A stretch of 10,699 bases of DNA from an uncultured Peptococcaceae bacterium (GTDB lineage Bacteria; Bacillota; Peptococcia; Peptococcales; Peptococcaceae): NCBI GenBank assembly GCA_902492275.1, contig CABUKW010000105.1:1-10699 (forward strand). The letters are read 5' to 3'. Shown piece by piece: positions 1 to 6,946 of the stretch. The position numbers and the translations under genes were made by a program. The notes below the pieces were generated by a model. That model was given only the letters and a program-made list of their open reading frames with translations. It was not told the origin of the DNA and searched no databases. Positions within the stretch are counted from its first letter, which is position 1; each line of letters begins with the position of its first letter.

Positions 1-185
1 AGTTTGAGAGTGCTTTTTACTCCAATCCAGATTTGCGTGGGGTGCGCCCTCCAGAAGAACCGAAGGAGCCGGAACCGGCACCCATCGACCTTGCAGGTCT
101 GGTAGAACAGCTTCAAAAGTCGCCGGAGCTGGCAAGCGCCCTGGCCGCACTGATCGCGCAACAGGCACAACCAGCCAGCAAGTAG
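1..185 (+). CDS. 3' end of an unidentified protein (partial, 5' end outside window)
   Basis: A reading frame is open from base 3 to a TAG at 183-185 and gives about 60 residues of C-terminus. I do not recognise the family. The peptide starts with an aromatic stretch (FESAFYSNPDLRG), passes through a proline/glutamate linker (PPEEPKEPEPAP) and ends in a predicted amphipathic, Ala/Leu/Gln-rich helix (LVEQLQKSPELASALAALIAQQ). This linker-plus-helix layout is protein-like rather than random, but it is common in many families, including phage structural and replication proteins. It is the only gene on the left side of the tRNA region, and its strand is opposite to the tRNA and the housekeeping operon. 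It could therefore be the last gene of a mobile element, but that is inference from position only. Confidence 0.5.
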   Translation, partial: FESAFYSNPDLRGVRPPEEPKEPEPAPIDLAGLVEQLQKSPELASALAALIAQQAQPASK

Positions 186-289
186 TTCGGAAAAGACGGA
201 AAACTCAAATTAGCAAACTCCCATTTTTTCTTAGCAAATTTGTGAAAACCGTTCGATTCCTTTTAGCAAATATACATTTTGCAACGCAT
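186..289. repeat. AT-rich spacer with three TTAGCAAA direct repeats
   Basis: The octamer TTAGCAAA occurs at 210-217, 231-238 and 263-270, all in the same orientation, in otherwise AT-rich non-coding sequence. The starts are 21 and 32 bases apart. Short direct repeats next to a tRNA can be arm-type binding sites of a tyrosine recombinase, or remnants of promoter or operator sites; the sequence does not decide. No credible gene lies here. A plus-strand frame starting at 242 crosses both the terminators and the tRNA, so it is not a gene. Confidence 0.45.
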
Positions 290-326
290 AAAAATCTCCC
301 GGCGTCGGAGAACCGGCTGTCGGGAG
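290..326 (-). terminator. second rho-independent terminator downstream of tRNA-Arg
   Basis: Read on the minus strand, a stem CTCCCG/CGGGAG (321-326 with 296-301) encloses an inner CGG/CCG stem with small bulges. The stem is followed by ATTTTTA (289-295). It lies directly after a stronger terminator and probably acts as a backup stop for minus-strand transcription leaving the tRNA. Confidence 0.5.
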
Positions 327-336
327 AAATGAGAAT

Positions 337-373
337 AAAAAACGCTGCAAACCCTGAAAAAAGGCTTGCAGCG
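337..373 (-). terminator. rho-independent terminator of tRNA-Arg
   Basis: On the minus strand an 8-bp perfect stem, CGCTGCAA (366-373) with TTGCAGCG (343-350), closes a 15-base loop and is followed at once by TTTTTT (337-342). It begins 9 bases after the CCA end of the tRNA, the usual place for a tRNA transcription terminator. Confidence 0.8.
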
Positions 374-381
374 GTGCTTTC

Positions 382-458
382 TGGCGTCCCCGGGCAGATT
401 CGAACTGCCGGCCTTTCGCTTAGGAGGCGAACGCTCTATCCTGCTGAGCTACGGAGAC
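382..458 (-). tRNA. tRNA-Arg (anticodon CCT, reads AGG)
   Basis: The minus strand folds as a full 77-base cloverleaf including an encoded CCA. The acceptor stem is GTCTCCG with CGGGGAC (one T-G wobble) and the discriminator is G. The D stem is GCTC/GAGC. The anticodon stem TTCGC/GCGAA encloses the loop CTCCTAA, which puts CCT at positions 34-36. The variable region is AGGCC, and the T arm is GGCAG-TTCGAAT-CTGCC. A terminator follows. A weak promoter candidate lies just upstream on the minus strand: TTTCCT at 491-496, a 16-base spacer, then AATAAT at 469-474. A truncated relative sits upstream at 501-550. Confidence 0.95.
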
Positions 459-500
459 TTATACAAAAATTATTCAATTTTCACCCAAATAGGAAACGAA

Positions 501-550
501 CGAACTGCCGCTTAGGAGGCAATCGCTCTATCCTACTGAGCTACAGACAC
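501..550 (-). pseudogene. truncated tRNA-Arg(CCT)-like fragment
   Basis: On the minus strand this segment resembles the 5' two-thirds of the neighbouring tRNA-Arg. It keeps the D arm (GCTCAGTAGGATAGAGC), the full CTCCTAA anticodon loop and a start of the T arm (GGCAGTTCG). The stretch between anticodon arm and T arm is about 9 bases shorter, and the sequence then diverges. The 5' acceptor strand would be GTGTCTG, but no matching CAGACAC follows, so there is no acceptor stem, no complete T arm and no CCA. It cannot be a working tRNA. Base differences in the D arm and anticodon stem show it is a diverged copy, not a recent exact duplicate. It may be the leftover host half of an attachment site or a decayed tandem tRNA. 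Confidence 0.75.
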
Positions 551-597
551 AACTTATGTTACTGCATGCAACTGACCAATCCATCAATAAATAGACC

Positions 598-807
598 CTA
601 CAGTGCATTGCGGAACATCAATAAAATTTGTATGGCAGTAATGATGCAGACGCAACTGCCTACACAACAGGCTACACAGATGTATTTCTGCCGCTTGCTG
701 CCGCCAGACTGATATTGTCTGCCAAAATACCAGGCAACGACTGCTGCCGCTACGCCCAACACTATCAGAAATCCCACCAAAAGCAGAATTGTATGCTGCA
801 AATCCAT
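598..807 (-). CDS. small cysteine-rich two-segment membrane protein, function unknown
   Basis: This encodes 69 residues. I recognise no family. Residues 5-27 (ILLLVGFLIVLGVAAAVVAWYF) form a clear hydrophobic segment. A short basic loop follows (GRQYQSGGSKRQK), then a second hydrophobic segment, about 43-65, containing five cysteines (C44, C47, C48, C52, C54). By the positive-inside rule the loop should be cytoplasmic with both ends outside. The start is supported by AGAGGTG five bases upstream of the ATG. A TATAAT lies at 819-824 but is so close to the ribosome binding site that it would leave almost no leader, so its role as a -10 is doubtful. The gene lies 111 bases downstream of mtaD on the same strand, with no obvious terminator between them. 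A second, longer minus-strand frame (584-814) overlaps it but lacks this membrane-protein pattern. Confidence 0.55.
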   Translation of the reverse strand: MDLQHTILLLVGFLIVLGVAAAVVAWYFGRQYQSGGSKRQKYICVACCVGSCVCIITAIQILLMFRNAL

Positions 808-918
808 AAAACACCTCTATTATACTAGCATAATCATTTATAAATTACAAGAATGAAATCCATGCCGCTTTCAAGTTCTTGACATAGCCCAAAATAACTC
901 GCTGCCTGTCACTGCCGC

Positions 919-2223
919 TTATAATACAGCGCGGGCTATACGAGTCGCTTCTGCCATAATTTTTTCTGTATCCATGGTCAGCACTTCATAATCCTTCATC
1001 AGTACCTTCCCGTTGACAATGGTGGTTTTTACATCGCTGCCTTGAGCTGCATACACCAAATCAGACACAGAATTGTTCCACGGTGCGAAGTGGGGTTTGT
1101 CCAAATCCACCAGAATTATGTCAGCTTTCTTCCCTACTTCTAATGTACCAATCTCATCATCCCAATGCAAGGCTCTGGCCCCATTGATGGTTGCCATCTG
1201 CAAAACGGTTTCCGCCGGGAGTACTGTTGGATTCATTGCGTTTACTTTCTGCGCAAAAGAGCAAACTGTCATCTCTTTGAACATGTTTAAGCTATTATTG
1301 CTGGAAGCGCCATCGGTACCTAAAGCTACATTCAAACCAGCCTGCATATATTTAGGCAGATTGGCAATCCCACTAGCCAGCTTCAAATTGCTGGATGGAT
1401 TGTGGGCAATACTGACCTGATGTTCTTTTAAAATGGCAATATCTCCGTCGTTGAGATAAACACCATGAGCAGCCAAAGTAGGCAATTCAAATACGCCTAA
1501 ATCCCGCAAATATTCTGTCGGTGTTTTATCGTATGCTTCCCGAATTTGCTGCAATTCATCTTGGGTTTCAGCCAAATGAACGTGAATGCCAGTATGACAC
1601 TCGGCAGCGGCCTGCACAATTTTTTCCAGATATGCAGGCGGACAAGTATAGGGCGCATGGGGTGCAAACCAAACTTTTAACCGACCATCAGCCCGATTAT
1701 GAAAATTTTCATACAGCCGCACATTTTTTTGAATGTTTTTCCCTTCCGGATCCGAAAAAACAAGCAACCCTCGGCTCAAATTGGCTCGCACACCTGCCTC
1801 GTCCACCACGCGGGCCACTTCATGCATACTGTCGTACATATCGGCAAAAGTCGTGGTGCCGCTCTGAATCATTTCCAATACAGCCAAACTGCTGCCCCAG
1901 TAAATAGATTCGTTGACAAACTTGGCTTCAGCAGGCCAGATTTTTTCGTTCAGCCACGGCATCAGTTCCATATCGTCGGCATAACTGCGCAGCAACGTCA
2001 TCGCCGCATGGGTGTGGGTATTCACCAGACCTGGCATGGCAATGGCACGGCTGCCGTCAATAATTTGCGCACCTTCCGCCATCTGCGCATCCACTGCACC
2101 AATGGCGGCAATTTTATCATGTTCAATTAAAATATCGCCGCTCTGTAATGCAGCGCCAGTCATTGATAGTATTTGCGTGTTGCGAATCCAGATTTTGTGA
2201 TTTGCTTCTCTCTGTTCTGTCAT
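919..2223 (-). CDS. mtaD: 5-methylthioadenosine / S-adenosylhomocysteine deaminase (amidohydrolase)
   Basis: This 434-residue cytoplasmic metal-dependent deaminase belongs to the amidohydrolase superfamily (MtaD / SAH deaminase branch). Family members hydrolyse the 6-amino group of methylthioadenosine or S-adenosylhomocysteine to give the inosyl product, which serves salvage of SAM by-products. Visible motifs are PGLVNTHTH with metal ligands H70 and H72, HAPYT at 189-193, HVHLAET with H216 and catalytic-type E219, AAHGV with H253, HNPSSN at 274-279, and GTDGASSNN with metal ligand D304. The C-terminal GTLEVGKKADIILVD (359-373) is the usual small beta-sandwich return of the family, and the length is typical. 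The ATG overlaps the ftsY stop by four bases (ATGA) and uses GGGGAGG inside the end of ftsY, so translation is probably coupled. The exact substrate cannot be read from sequence; chlorohydrolase and guanine deaminase relatives are less likely because of the HAPYT and HVHLAET context. Confidence 0.88.
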   Translation of the reverse strand: MTEQREANHKIWIRNTQILSMTGAALQSGDILIEHDKIAAIGAVDAQMAEGAQIIDGSRAIAMPGLVNTHTHAAMTLLRSYADDMELMPWLNEKIWPAEAKFVNESIYWGSSLAVLEMIQSGTTTFADMYDSMHEVARVVDEAGVRANLSRGLLVFSDPEGKNIQKNVRLYENFHNRADGRLKVWFAPHAPYTCPPAYLEKIVQAAAECHTGIHVHLAETQDELQQIREAYDKTPTEYLRDLGVFELPTLAAHGVYLNDGDIAILKEHQVSIAHNPSSNLKLASGIANLPKYMQAGLNVALGTDGASSNNSLNMFKEMTVCSFAQKVNAMNPTVLPAETVLQMATINGARALHWDDEIGTLEVGKKADIILVDLDKPHFAPWNNSVSDLVYAAQGSDVKTTIVNGKVLMKDYEVLTMDTEKIMAEATRIARAVL

Positions 2224-3356
2224 TTGCGGCCTCCCCAGCTAAAAAATCCTCTCTTACGAGGCTTTTCTTCTACAGCTTCTTCTAACTCTTCAACAACTTC
2301 TTCTATTTCTTCCCGCGCATCTTCTGCAAAATCCTGCACTTCTTCCTGCAAGTCCTGCCAACCTTCCTGAACCTCGTCTATGATTTCCGCCATTTCTTCT
2401 TTCACATCATCAATTGCCTCTTCCACGTTATCTTTCAGGCTATCCTCAGCGGCAAACAAAGCTTCCCCAAAGGCTTTTGCATCAAAATATTCCATATTAT
2501 CAGTGGCTTCTCCTGTGCCAATCAACTTCACTGGCAAATCAAATTCAGAGCGGATACCGATAACCACACCGCCTTTGGCTGTACCGTCCAGTTTGGTCAA
2601 AATAACGCCGGTCACACCGGTGGCATCACCAAAAATTTTAGCCTGGGAAATGGCATTTTGCCCGGTGGTGGCATCCAGCACCAGCAATACTTCCTGCAGA
2701 CAACCTGGCGCTTCCCGATCAATCACTTTGCGCATTTTACTCAACTCATTCATCAAATTGGCTTTATTCTGTAACCGTCCTGCCGTATCCACAATCAACA
2801 CATCACATTTTCTGGATTTGGCCGCAGCAATAGCATCGAATACCACTGCTGCCGGGTCGGCCCCTTCTTGATGGCTAATTACATCTACACCGACTCTATC
2901 GCCCCACACCTTTAACTGTTCGGCTGCCGCTGCGCGGAAGGTATCGCCAGCGCCCAAAATCACTTTATGCCCTTGCTGCTTGAGCAAATAGGCCAACTTG
3001 CCAATGCTGGTGGTTTTCCCGACGCCGTTCACACCAACCATCAAAATAATATTCAGTTCATCATTATCTAAATTTAGCGTGGCCTTTTCATCACCCATAA
3101 TTTCAGCAATTTCTTCTACCAACGCTTCCCGTAACTGTTCGGCATATTTGAGCTTGTCCCGCTTTTCTCGTTCCCGCAGCCGTTCTACCAAATCCACTGC
3201 GGTATTTACGCCCACATCACCCTGAATCAGCAACTCTTCCAATTCATCGTATAAATCGTCATCAATCTCTTTACCGGTAAAGGCATCAAAAATTTTCTCT
3301 ACAAAGCCCTTTCTGGTTTTGGACAAGCTATCATTTAATTTTGAAAACAATCCCAT
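2220..3356 (-). CDS. ftsY: signal recognition particle receptor FtsY, with C-terminal acidic domain
   Basis: FtsY is the 378-residue SRP receptor GTPase that docks ribosome-SRP complexes at the cytoplasmic membrane. The N domain comprises residues 1-95 (IDDDLYDELEELLIQGDVGV at 31-50). The G domain has G1 GVNGVGKTT (108-116), the DTFRAAA insertion-box motif (138-144), DTAGR (190-194), TKLDGTAKGG (254-263) and GTGE (280-283). The NG core ends near residue 304. Unusually, there is no acidic A domain at the N-terminus. Instead residues 306-364 form an acidic helix-like tail with 27 Asp/Glu in 59 positions, followed by the basic-aromatic end KPRKRGFFSWGGRK. That end closely resembles the N-terminal membrane-targeting sequence of E. 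coli FtsY as I remember it (KKRGFFSWLG). The start is supported by TGGAGG nine bases upstream. The gene lies 26 bases after smc, and its stop overlaps the mtaD start. Confidence 0.95.
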   Translation of the reverse strand: MGLFSKLNDSLSKTRKGFVEKIFDAFTGKEIDDDLYDELEELLIQGDVGVNTAVDLVERLREREKRDKLKYAEQLREALVEEIAEIMGDEKATLNLDNDELNIILMVGVNGVGKTTSIGKLAYLLKQQGHKVILGAGDTFRAAAAEQLKVWGDRVGVDVISHQEGADPAAVVFDAIAAAKSRKCDVLIVDTAGRLQNKANLMNELSKMRKVIDREAPGCLQEVLLVLDATTGQNAISQAKIFGDATGVTGVILTKLDGTAKGGVVIGIRSEFDLPVKLIGTGEATDNMEYFDAKAFGEALFAAEDSLKDNVEEAIDDVKEEMAEIIDEVQEGWQDLQEEVQDFAEDAREEIEEVVEELEEAVEEKPRKRGFFSWGGRK

Positions 3357-3382
3357 CTCTTTAAACCTCCATTTTTTCTAAT

Positions 3383-6300
3383 TTATACATAATCGCTGAC
3401 CTTCACCGACATCAACCGGGATACCCCTTTATTTTCCATGGCTACGCCGTACAACACATCGGCAGCTTCCATAGTACCTTTACGGTGAGATATAATAATA
3501 AATTGGGTCTTTTCGGCATATTCCCGGATAAAACGCGCAAAACGGTCAATATTAACATCATCCAGCGCCGACTCAATCTCATCCAAAATGCAAAAGGGAC
3601 TGGGCTTGACCGTCAGCAAGGAAAACAGCAACGCAATGGCTGTCATAGCCCGCTCGCCGCCCGACAGCAACGTCAACACCTGTTCCTTTTTGCCCGGCGG
3701 CTGAGCCACAATCTCAATGCCGGTTAGCAGATAATCCTCCGGCTCTGATAATTCCAGATGGGCCTGTCCGCCGCCAAACATGGACTGAAACACTTCGGCA
3801 AAGCGGGCGTTGACTTCCTGATAGGTTTCGGCAAATTTCTGCGCCATAATTTTTTCCATCTCTGCAATCACTTTATGCAGCGACTGGCGCGCCTCCTGCA
3901 AATCGCCTATTTGGGTCTGCAAAAATTGCAGCCGGTCTCGCACCTGTTCAAATTCTTCAATGGCGGTAAAATTAATTTCCCCTAACCGGCTCAACTGCCC
4001 TTTCAATTGTTGAATTGTTTTCTGCGTCTGCGGCACATTCTCCAGCACGATGGCTTTCTGCTGCGCCTCTTCATAGGTGCAGTCGAAATTTTGGGCCAAA
4101 CGGCGATATCCGCCGGACAAATAGCTCTGCACTTTATTCAAATGCAATTCTAACTGATATTTTTGCTCCCGTAGCCGCTCCTGCTGCTGCCGTTTCTGCC
4201 GTACACCGTCTTCCAGTGCGCCAATATGTTCCTGCGTTTGCTGCCGGGTTTCCCGATAAACCATCAACTGCTGATTTTGGCGGGATAGCTGTGCCTGTTC
4301 TTCTTTTACAAGCTGGCTGTTGCTGGCAATCTCTTGCTCATACTGGCCTTTCCGTTCTGCCAACTGGTTCTGTTCCCGCTCCTTAGCCTGCAAAGTCTGC
4401 TGCAATGCTGCCAAACGCTGCGCTTCATCGGCGGCTTGCTGAGCCAGCATCTGCCAACGCTGCTGAGCAGTTGCCAGTTGAACACGATCCTGACTGTTGG
4501 TTTCCTGCTGTTTTTTCTGCTGCTGCTGCAAACGCTGTTGCTGCTGTTCCAAGCTATCGGCCTGTTGGGCTAATTGGATCTCCTGTTCCTTCAATTCCAC
4601 TTGCCGCACCGTTTCTGCCGCTAAAGCAGTTTGCTGTTCCTGCAGCAGCGTCTGCTGCTCTTCCAGATTAAACCGCTCCAACTCCAACTCTCGGCTCAAC
4701 CGACTTGTTTCCTTTTCCTGCTGGTTTAACTGCTGTTCCAATTGCGCCGCCCGCCGAATGAAAACTTCGTCCTGGCTGTGCAATGTAGCAATCTCATCCT
4801 TCTTTTGGCCAGTTTGCGCATAATACTGATCTAACTGCCCATTCTGCTGCTCCATCTTTTCTGCCAAACGGGCCACTTCAACTTCCAGCTCAGCAATCTG
4901 CCTCTGCCGGGCCAACAAACCGCCCCGCTCTTTTTCATGATTTCCACCGGTTAAAGCACCGCCCGGTGTAATCAGTTCACCGTCAATGGTGACCATACGA
5001 TGATGAAAACCCCGCTTTTTACCGATGGCCACCGCCGAAGCCAAATCACCAATCACCCAAACCTTACCTAGCAAATGCAGCATGATTGTTTCATATTTTT
5101 CATCAAATTGAATTAAATCTACTGCCAGCCCCAACACATTGGTCTCATTGCTCAAATCTTCTTCCGGCCGTTGTCCTTTTACAGTGTTTAACGGTAAAAA
5201 GGTAGCCCGCCCTTTTTTATTTTTTTTCAGATAAGCAATAGCCTCCTGCGCCTGCTGGTCATTCTCCGTCACCAAATTTTGCAGGCTGACGCCCATCGTG
5301 GTTTCAATGGCTTTTTCTAAATGCTGCGGCACTTTTATCAATTGGCTGACCGTACCAATAATGCCTTCCAGCTTACCGCGATTTTTCTGCTCCAGCACTG
5401 ACTTTACACCGTACTGATACCCTTCGCCGCTTTCTTCCAACTCCTGTAATGCTTTGGCCTTCGATTGCTGCTGCTGCCAAGCAGCTTGGGTTTCATTAAG
5501 CTCCTGCCGCATCAAAAACTGCTGCCGCTTACGCTGCTCCACTTCCTGCTCTAAGGCTGCAACAGCCTGATTATGCTGTTCCTGCTCCTCCCGTAGTGCA
5601 TTCCGCTGCTCTGTCAATTCCAAACCGTATTGTTTTTGCTCCGCCAAAGCTTGCTCCAACTGAGCCAGCTTTTCTTCCATCTTTTCTCGGCTGCGGCCGC
5701 TGCCCGATAATTCATGCTCCAACCGCTGCAACGTATTATGATTGCGGGCCTGCTCCTGCATATTGGCAAACACCGCCTGCTTATGCCGTTCCTGCTCCGC
5801 CGCCGCCTGCGATAATTGGGCCTCCAAATGCTGCAACTGTTTATGCTGTTCTTCCACTAAAGCTTGCTGCTGGCGGTATAATTGTTCCGCTTGACTGGCC
5901 TGCTGCTGCCGTTCTTCCTCTTTTTGTTTGAGAGCCGCCGCTTCTGCCTGCTGCATCGCCAGCTCACCCCGCAGCTTCTGCATCTGTTCAACCGTATGCT
6001 CCAACAGTTGTTCATGGGACTGTATACGATTGCTACGCCGCTCTAGTTGATTCTGCAAATCATAAAAAGCTTGCTGCTGTTCCTGAAACAACGCTTCCTG
6101 CTGCTGAAATTCCAGCCGCAACTGTGCCAGTTCGGCATCCTGACTGGATAAACCGGCAGCTTGTTGCGCCATCTGGTCTTCCTGCTGTGTTTTTTTCTCC
6201 AGCAACTGCTTCTCCTGCACCTGATTGCGGGCAATATCATGCACTTCCAGCGACAGCTCCAACTGATCCAGTTCCTGCTTGCCGGCCCTATACTGCTTGG

Positions 6301-6934
6301 CCTTTTCGGCCTGTTCCTCCAGCGGACCCACCCGTTCCTCCAATTCGCTGATGATGTCCTGCACCCGCACCAAATGTTCTTCGGTGTCCTTTAATTTGCG
6401 CTCTGCCTCTCGCTTCCGGTACTTATATTTCATAATTCCAGCCGCTTCTTCAATCAGTCCGCGGCGGTCCTCCGGCTTCAGCGACAAAATTTCGTCCACC
6501 TTGCCTTGACTGATGATGGATAACCCTTCCCGTCCTAAACCAGTATCCATAAACAATTCCTGAATATCCTTCAAACGGCTGGGCGCTTTATTGATTAGAT
6601 ATTCACTTTCCCCAGAACGATACAGCCGCCGGGAAACTGTCACCTCTTCAAAATCCAAATCAAAAATACGGGCGCTGTTATCCAAAGTCAACGATACCTG
6701 AGCCATACCCAACGGACGCCTGTCCGCACTGCCGGCGAAAATAACGTCCTCCATCTTACTGCCCCGCAAGTTTTTTACGCTCTGTTCGCCTAATACCCAA
6801 CGAATGCTGTCCACCACATTGGACTTCCCACTGCCATTAGGTCCCACAATCGCCGTAATGCCACTGGGAAATTCAAATTCCACCTTATCGGCAAAAGACT
6901 TAAACCCCTGAATTTCCAATCGCTTTAAATACAT
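3383..6934 (-). CDS. smc: chromosome segregation/condensation ATPase SMC
   Basis: This full-length 1183-residue SMC is the core of the SMC-ScpAB condensin that compacts and individualises replicated chromosomes. The N-terminal head has Walker A GPNGSGKSN (31-39). A coiled-coil arm runs from about 170 to 500. The hinge (about 503-665) ends in the glycine-rich PGGALTGG (657-664). The returning coiled coil leads to the C-terminal head, with signature LSGGE (1090-1094), Walker B FCILDE (E1119), D-loop SALDD and the H-loop histidine H1150. All ATPase elements are present. The arms are strikingly rich in glutamine, with runs of four (for example 487-490 and twice in the second arm). The start is supported by AGAGGTG about five bases upstream. 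The gene follows rnc after 12 bases and precedes ftsY by 26, the classical Bacillota arrangement. Confidence 0.97.
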   Translation of the reverse strand: MYLKRLEIQGFKSFADKVEFEFPSGITAIVGPNGSGKSNVVDSIRWVLGEQSVKNLRGSKMEDVIFAGSADRRPLGMAQVSLTLDNSARIFDLDFEEVTVSRRLYRSGESEYLINKAPSRLKDIQELFMDTGLGREGLSIISQGKVDEILSLKPEDRRGLIEEAAGIMKYKYRKREAERKLKDTEEHLVRVQDIISELEERVGPLEEQAEKAKQYRAGKQELDQLELSLEVHDIARNQVQEKQLLEKKTQQEDQMAQQAAGLSSQDAELAQLRLEFQQQEALFQEQQQAFYDLQNQLERRSNRIQSHEQLLEHTVEQMQKLRGELAMQQAEAAALKQKEEERQQQASQAEQLYRQQQALVEEQHKQLQHLEAQLSQAAAEQERHKQAVFANMQEQARNHNTLQRLEHELSGSGRSREKMEEKLAQLEQALAEQKQYGLELTEQRNALREEQEQHNQAVAALEQEVEQRKRQQFLMRQELNETQAAWQQQQSKAKALQELEESGEGYQYGVKSVLEQKNRGKLEGIIGTVSQLIKVPQHLEKAIETTMGVSLQNLVTENDQQAQEAIAYLKKNKKGRATFLPLNTVKGQRPEEDLSNETNVLGLAVDLIQFDEKYETIMLHLLGKVWVIGDLASAVAIGKKRGFHHRMVTIDGELITPGGALTGGNHEKERGGLLARQRQIAELEVEVARLAEKMEQQNGQLDQYYAQTGQKKDEIATLHSQDEVFIRRAAQLEQQLNQQEKETSRLSRELELERFNLEEQQTLLQEQQTALAAETVRQVELKEQEIQLAQQADSLEQQQQRLQQQQKKQQETNSQDRVQLATAQQRWQMLAQQAADEAQRLAALQQTLQAKEREQNQLAERKGQYEQEIASNSQLVKEEQAQLSRQNQQLMVYRETRQQTQEHIGALEDGVRQKRQQQERLREQKYQLELHLNKVQSYLSGGYRRLAQNFDCTYEEAQQKAIVLENVPQTQKTIQQLKGQLSRLGEINFTAIEEFEQVRDRLQFLQTQIGDLQEARQSLHKVIAEMEKIMAQKFAETYQEVNARFAEVFQSMFGGGQAHLELSEPEDYLLTGIEIVAQPPGKKEQVLTLLSGGERAMTAIALLFSLLTVKPSPFCILDEIESALDDVNIDRFARFIREYAEKTQFIIISHRKGTMEAADVLYGVAMENKGVSRLMSVKVSDYV

Positions 6935-6946
6935 GAACTCACCTCT

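Noticed and set aside
242..712. 156-codon plus-strand open frame
   Set aside because: It runs through two terminators, the intact tRNA and the tRNA fragment, and its peptide is translated tRNA sequence.
871..882. Palindrome TCAAG-TT-CTTGA downstream of mtaD as a terminator
   Set aside because: The two-base loop cannot form a good hairpin and no T tract follows on the minus strand.
4015..4823. Several long plus-strand frames opposite smc, including Cys-, Leu- and Ala-rich peptides
   Set aside because: They are antisense reads of the Gln-rich CAG/CAA codons of smc; the low-complexity peptides are by-products of that composition.
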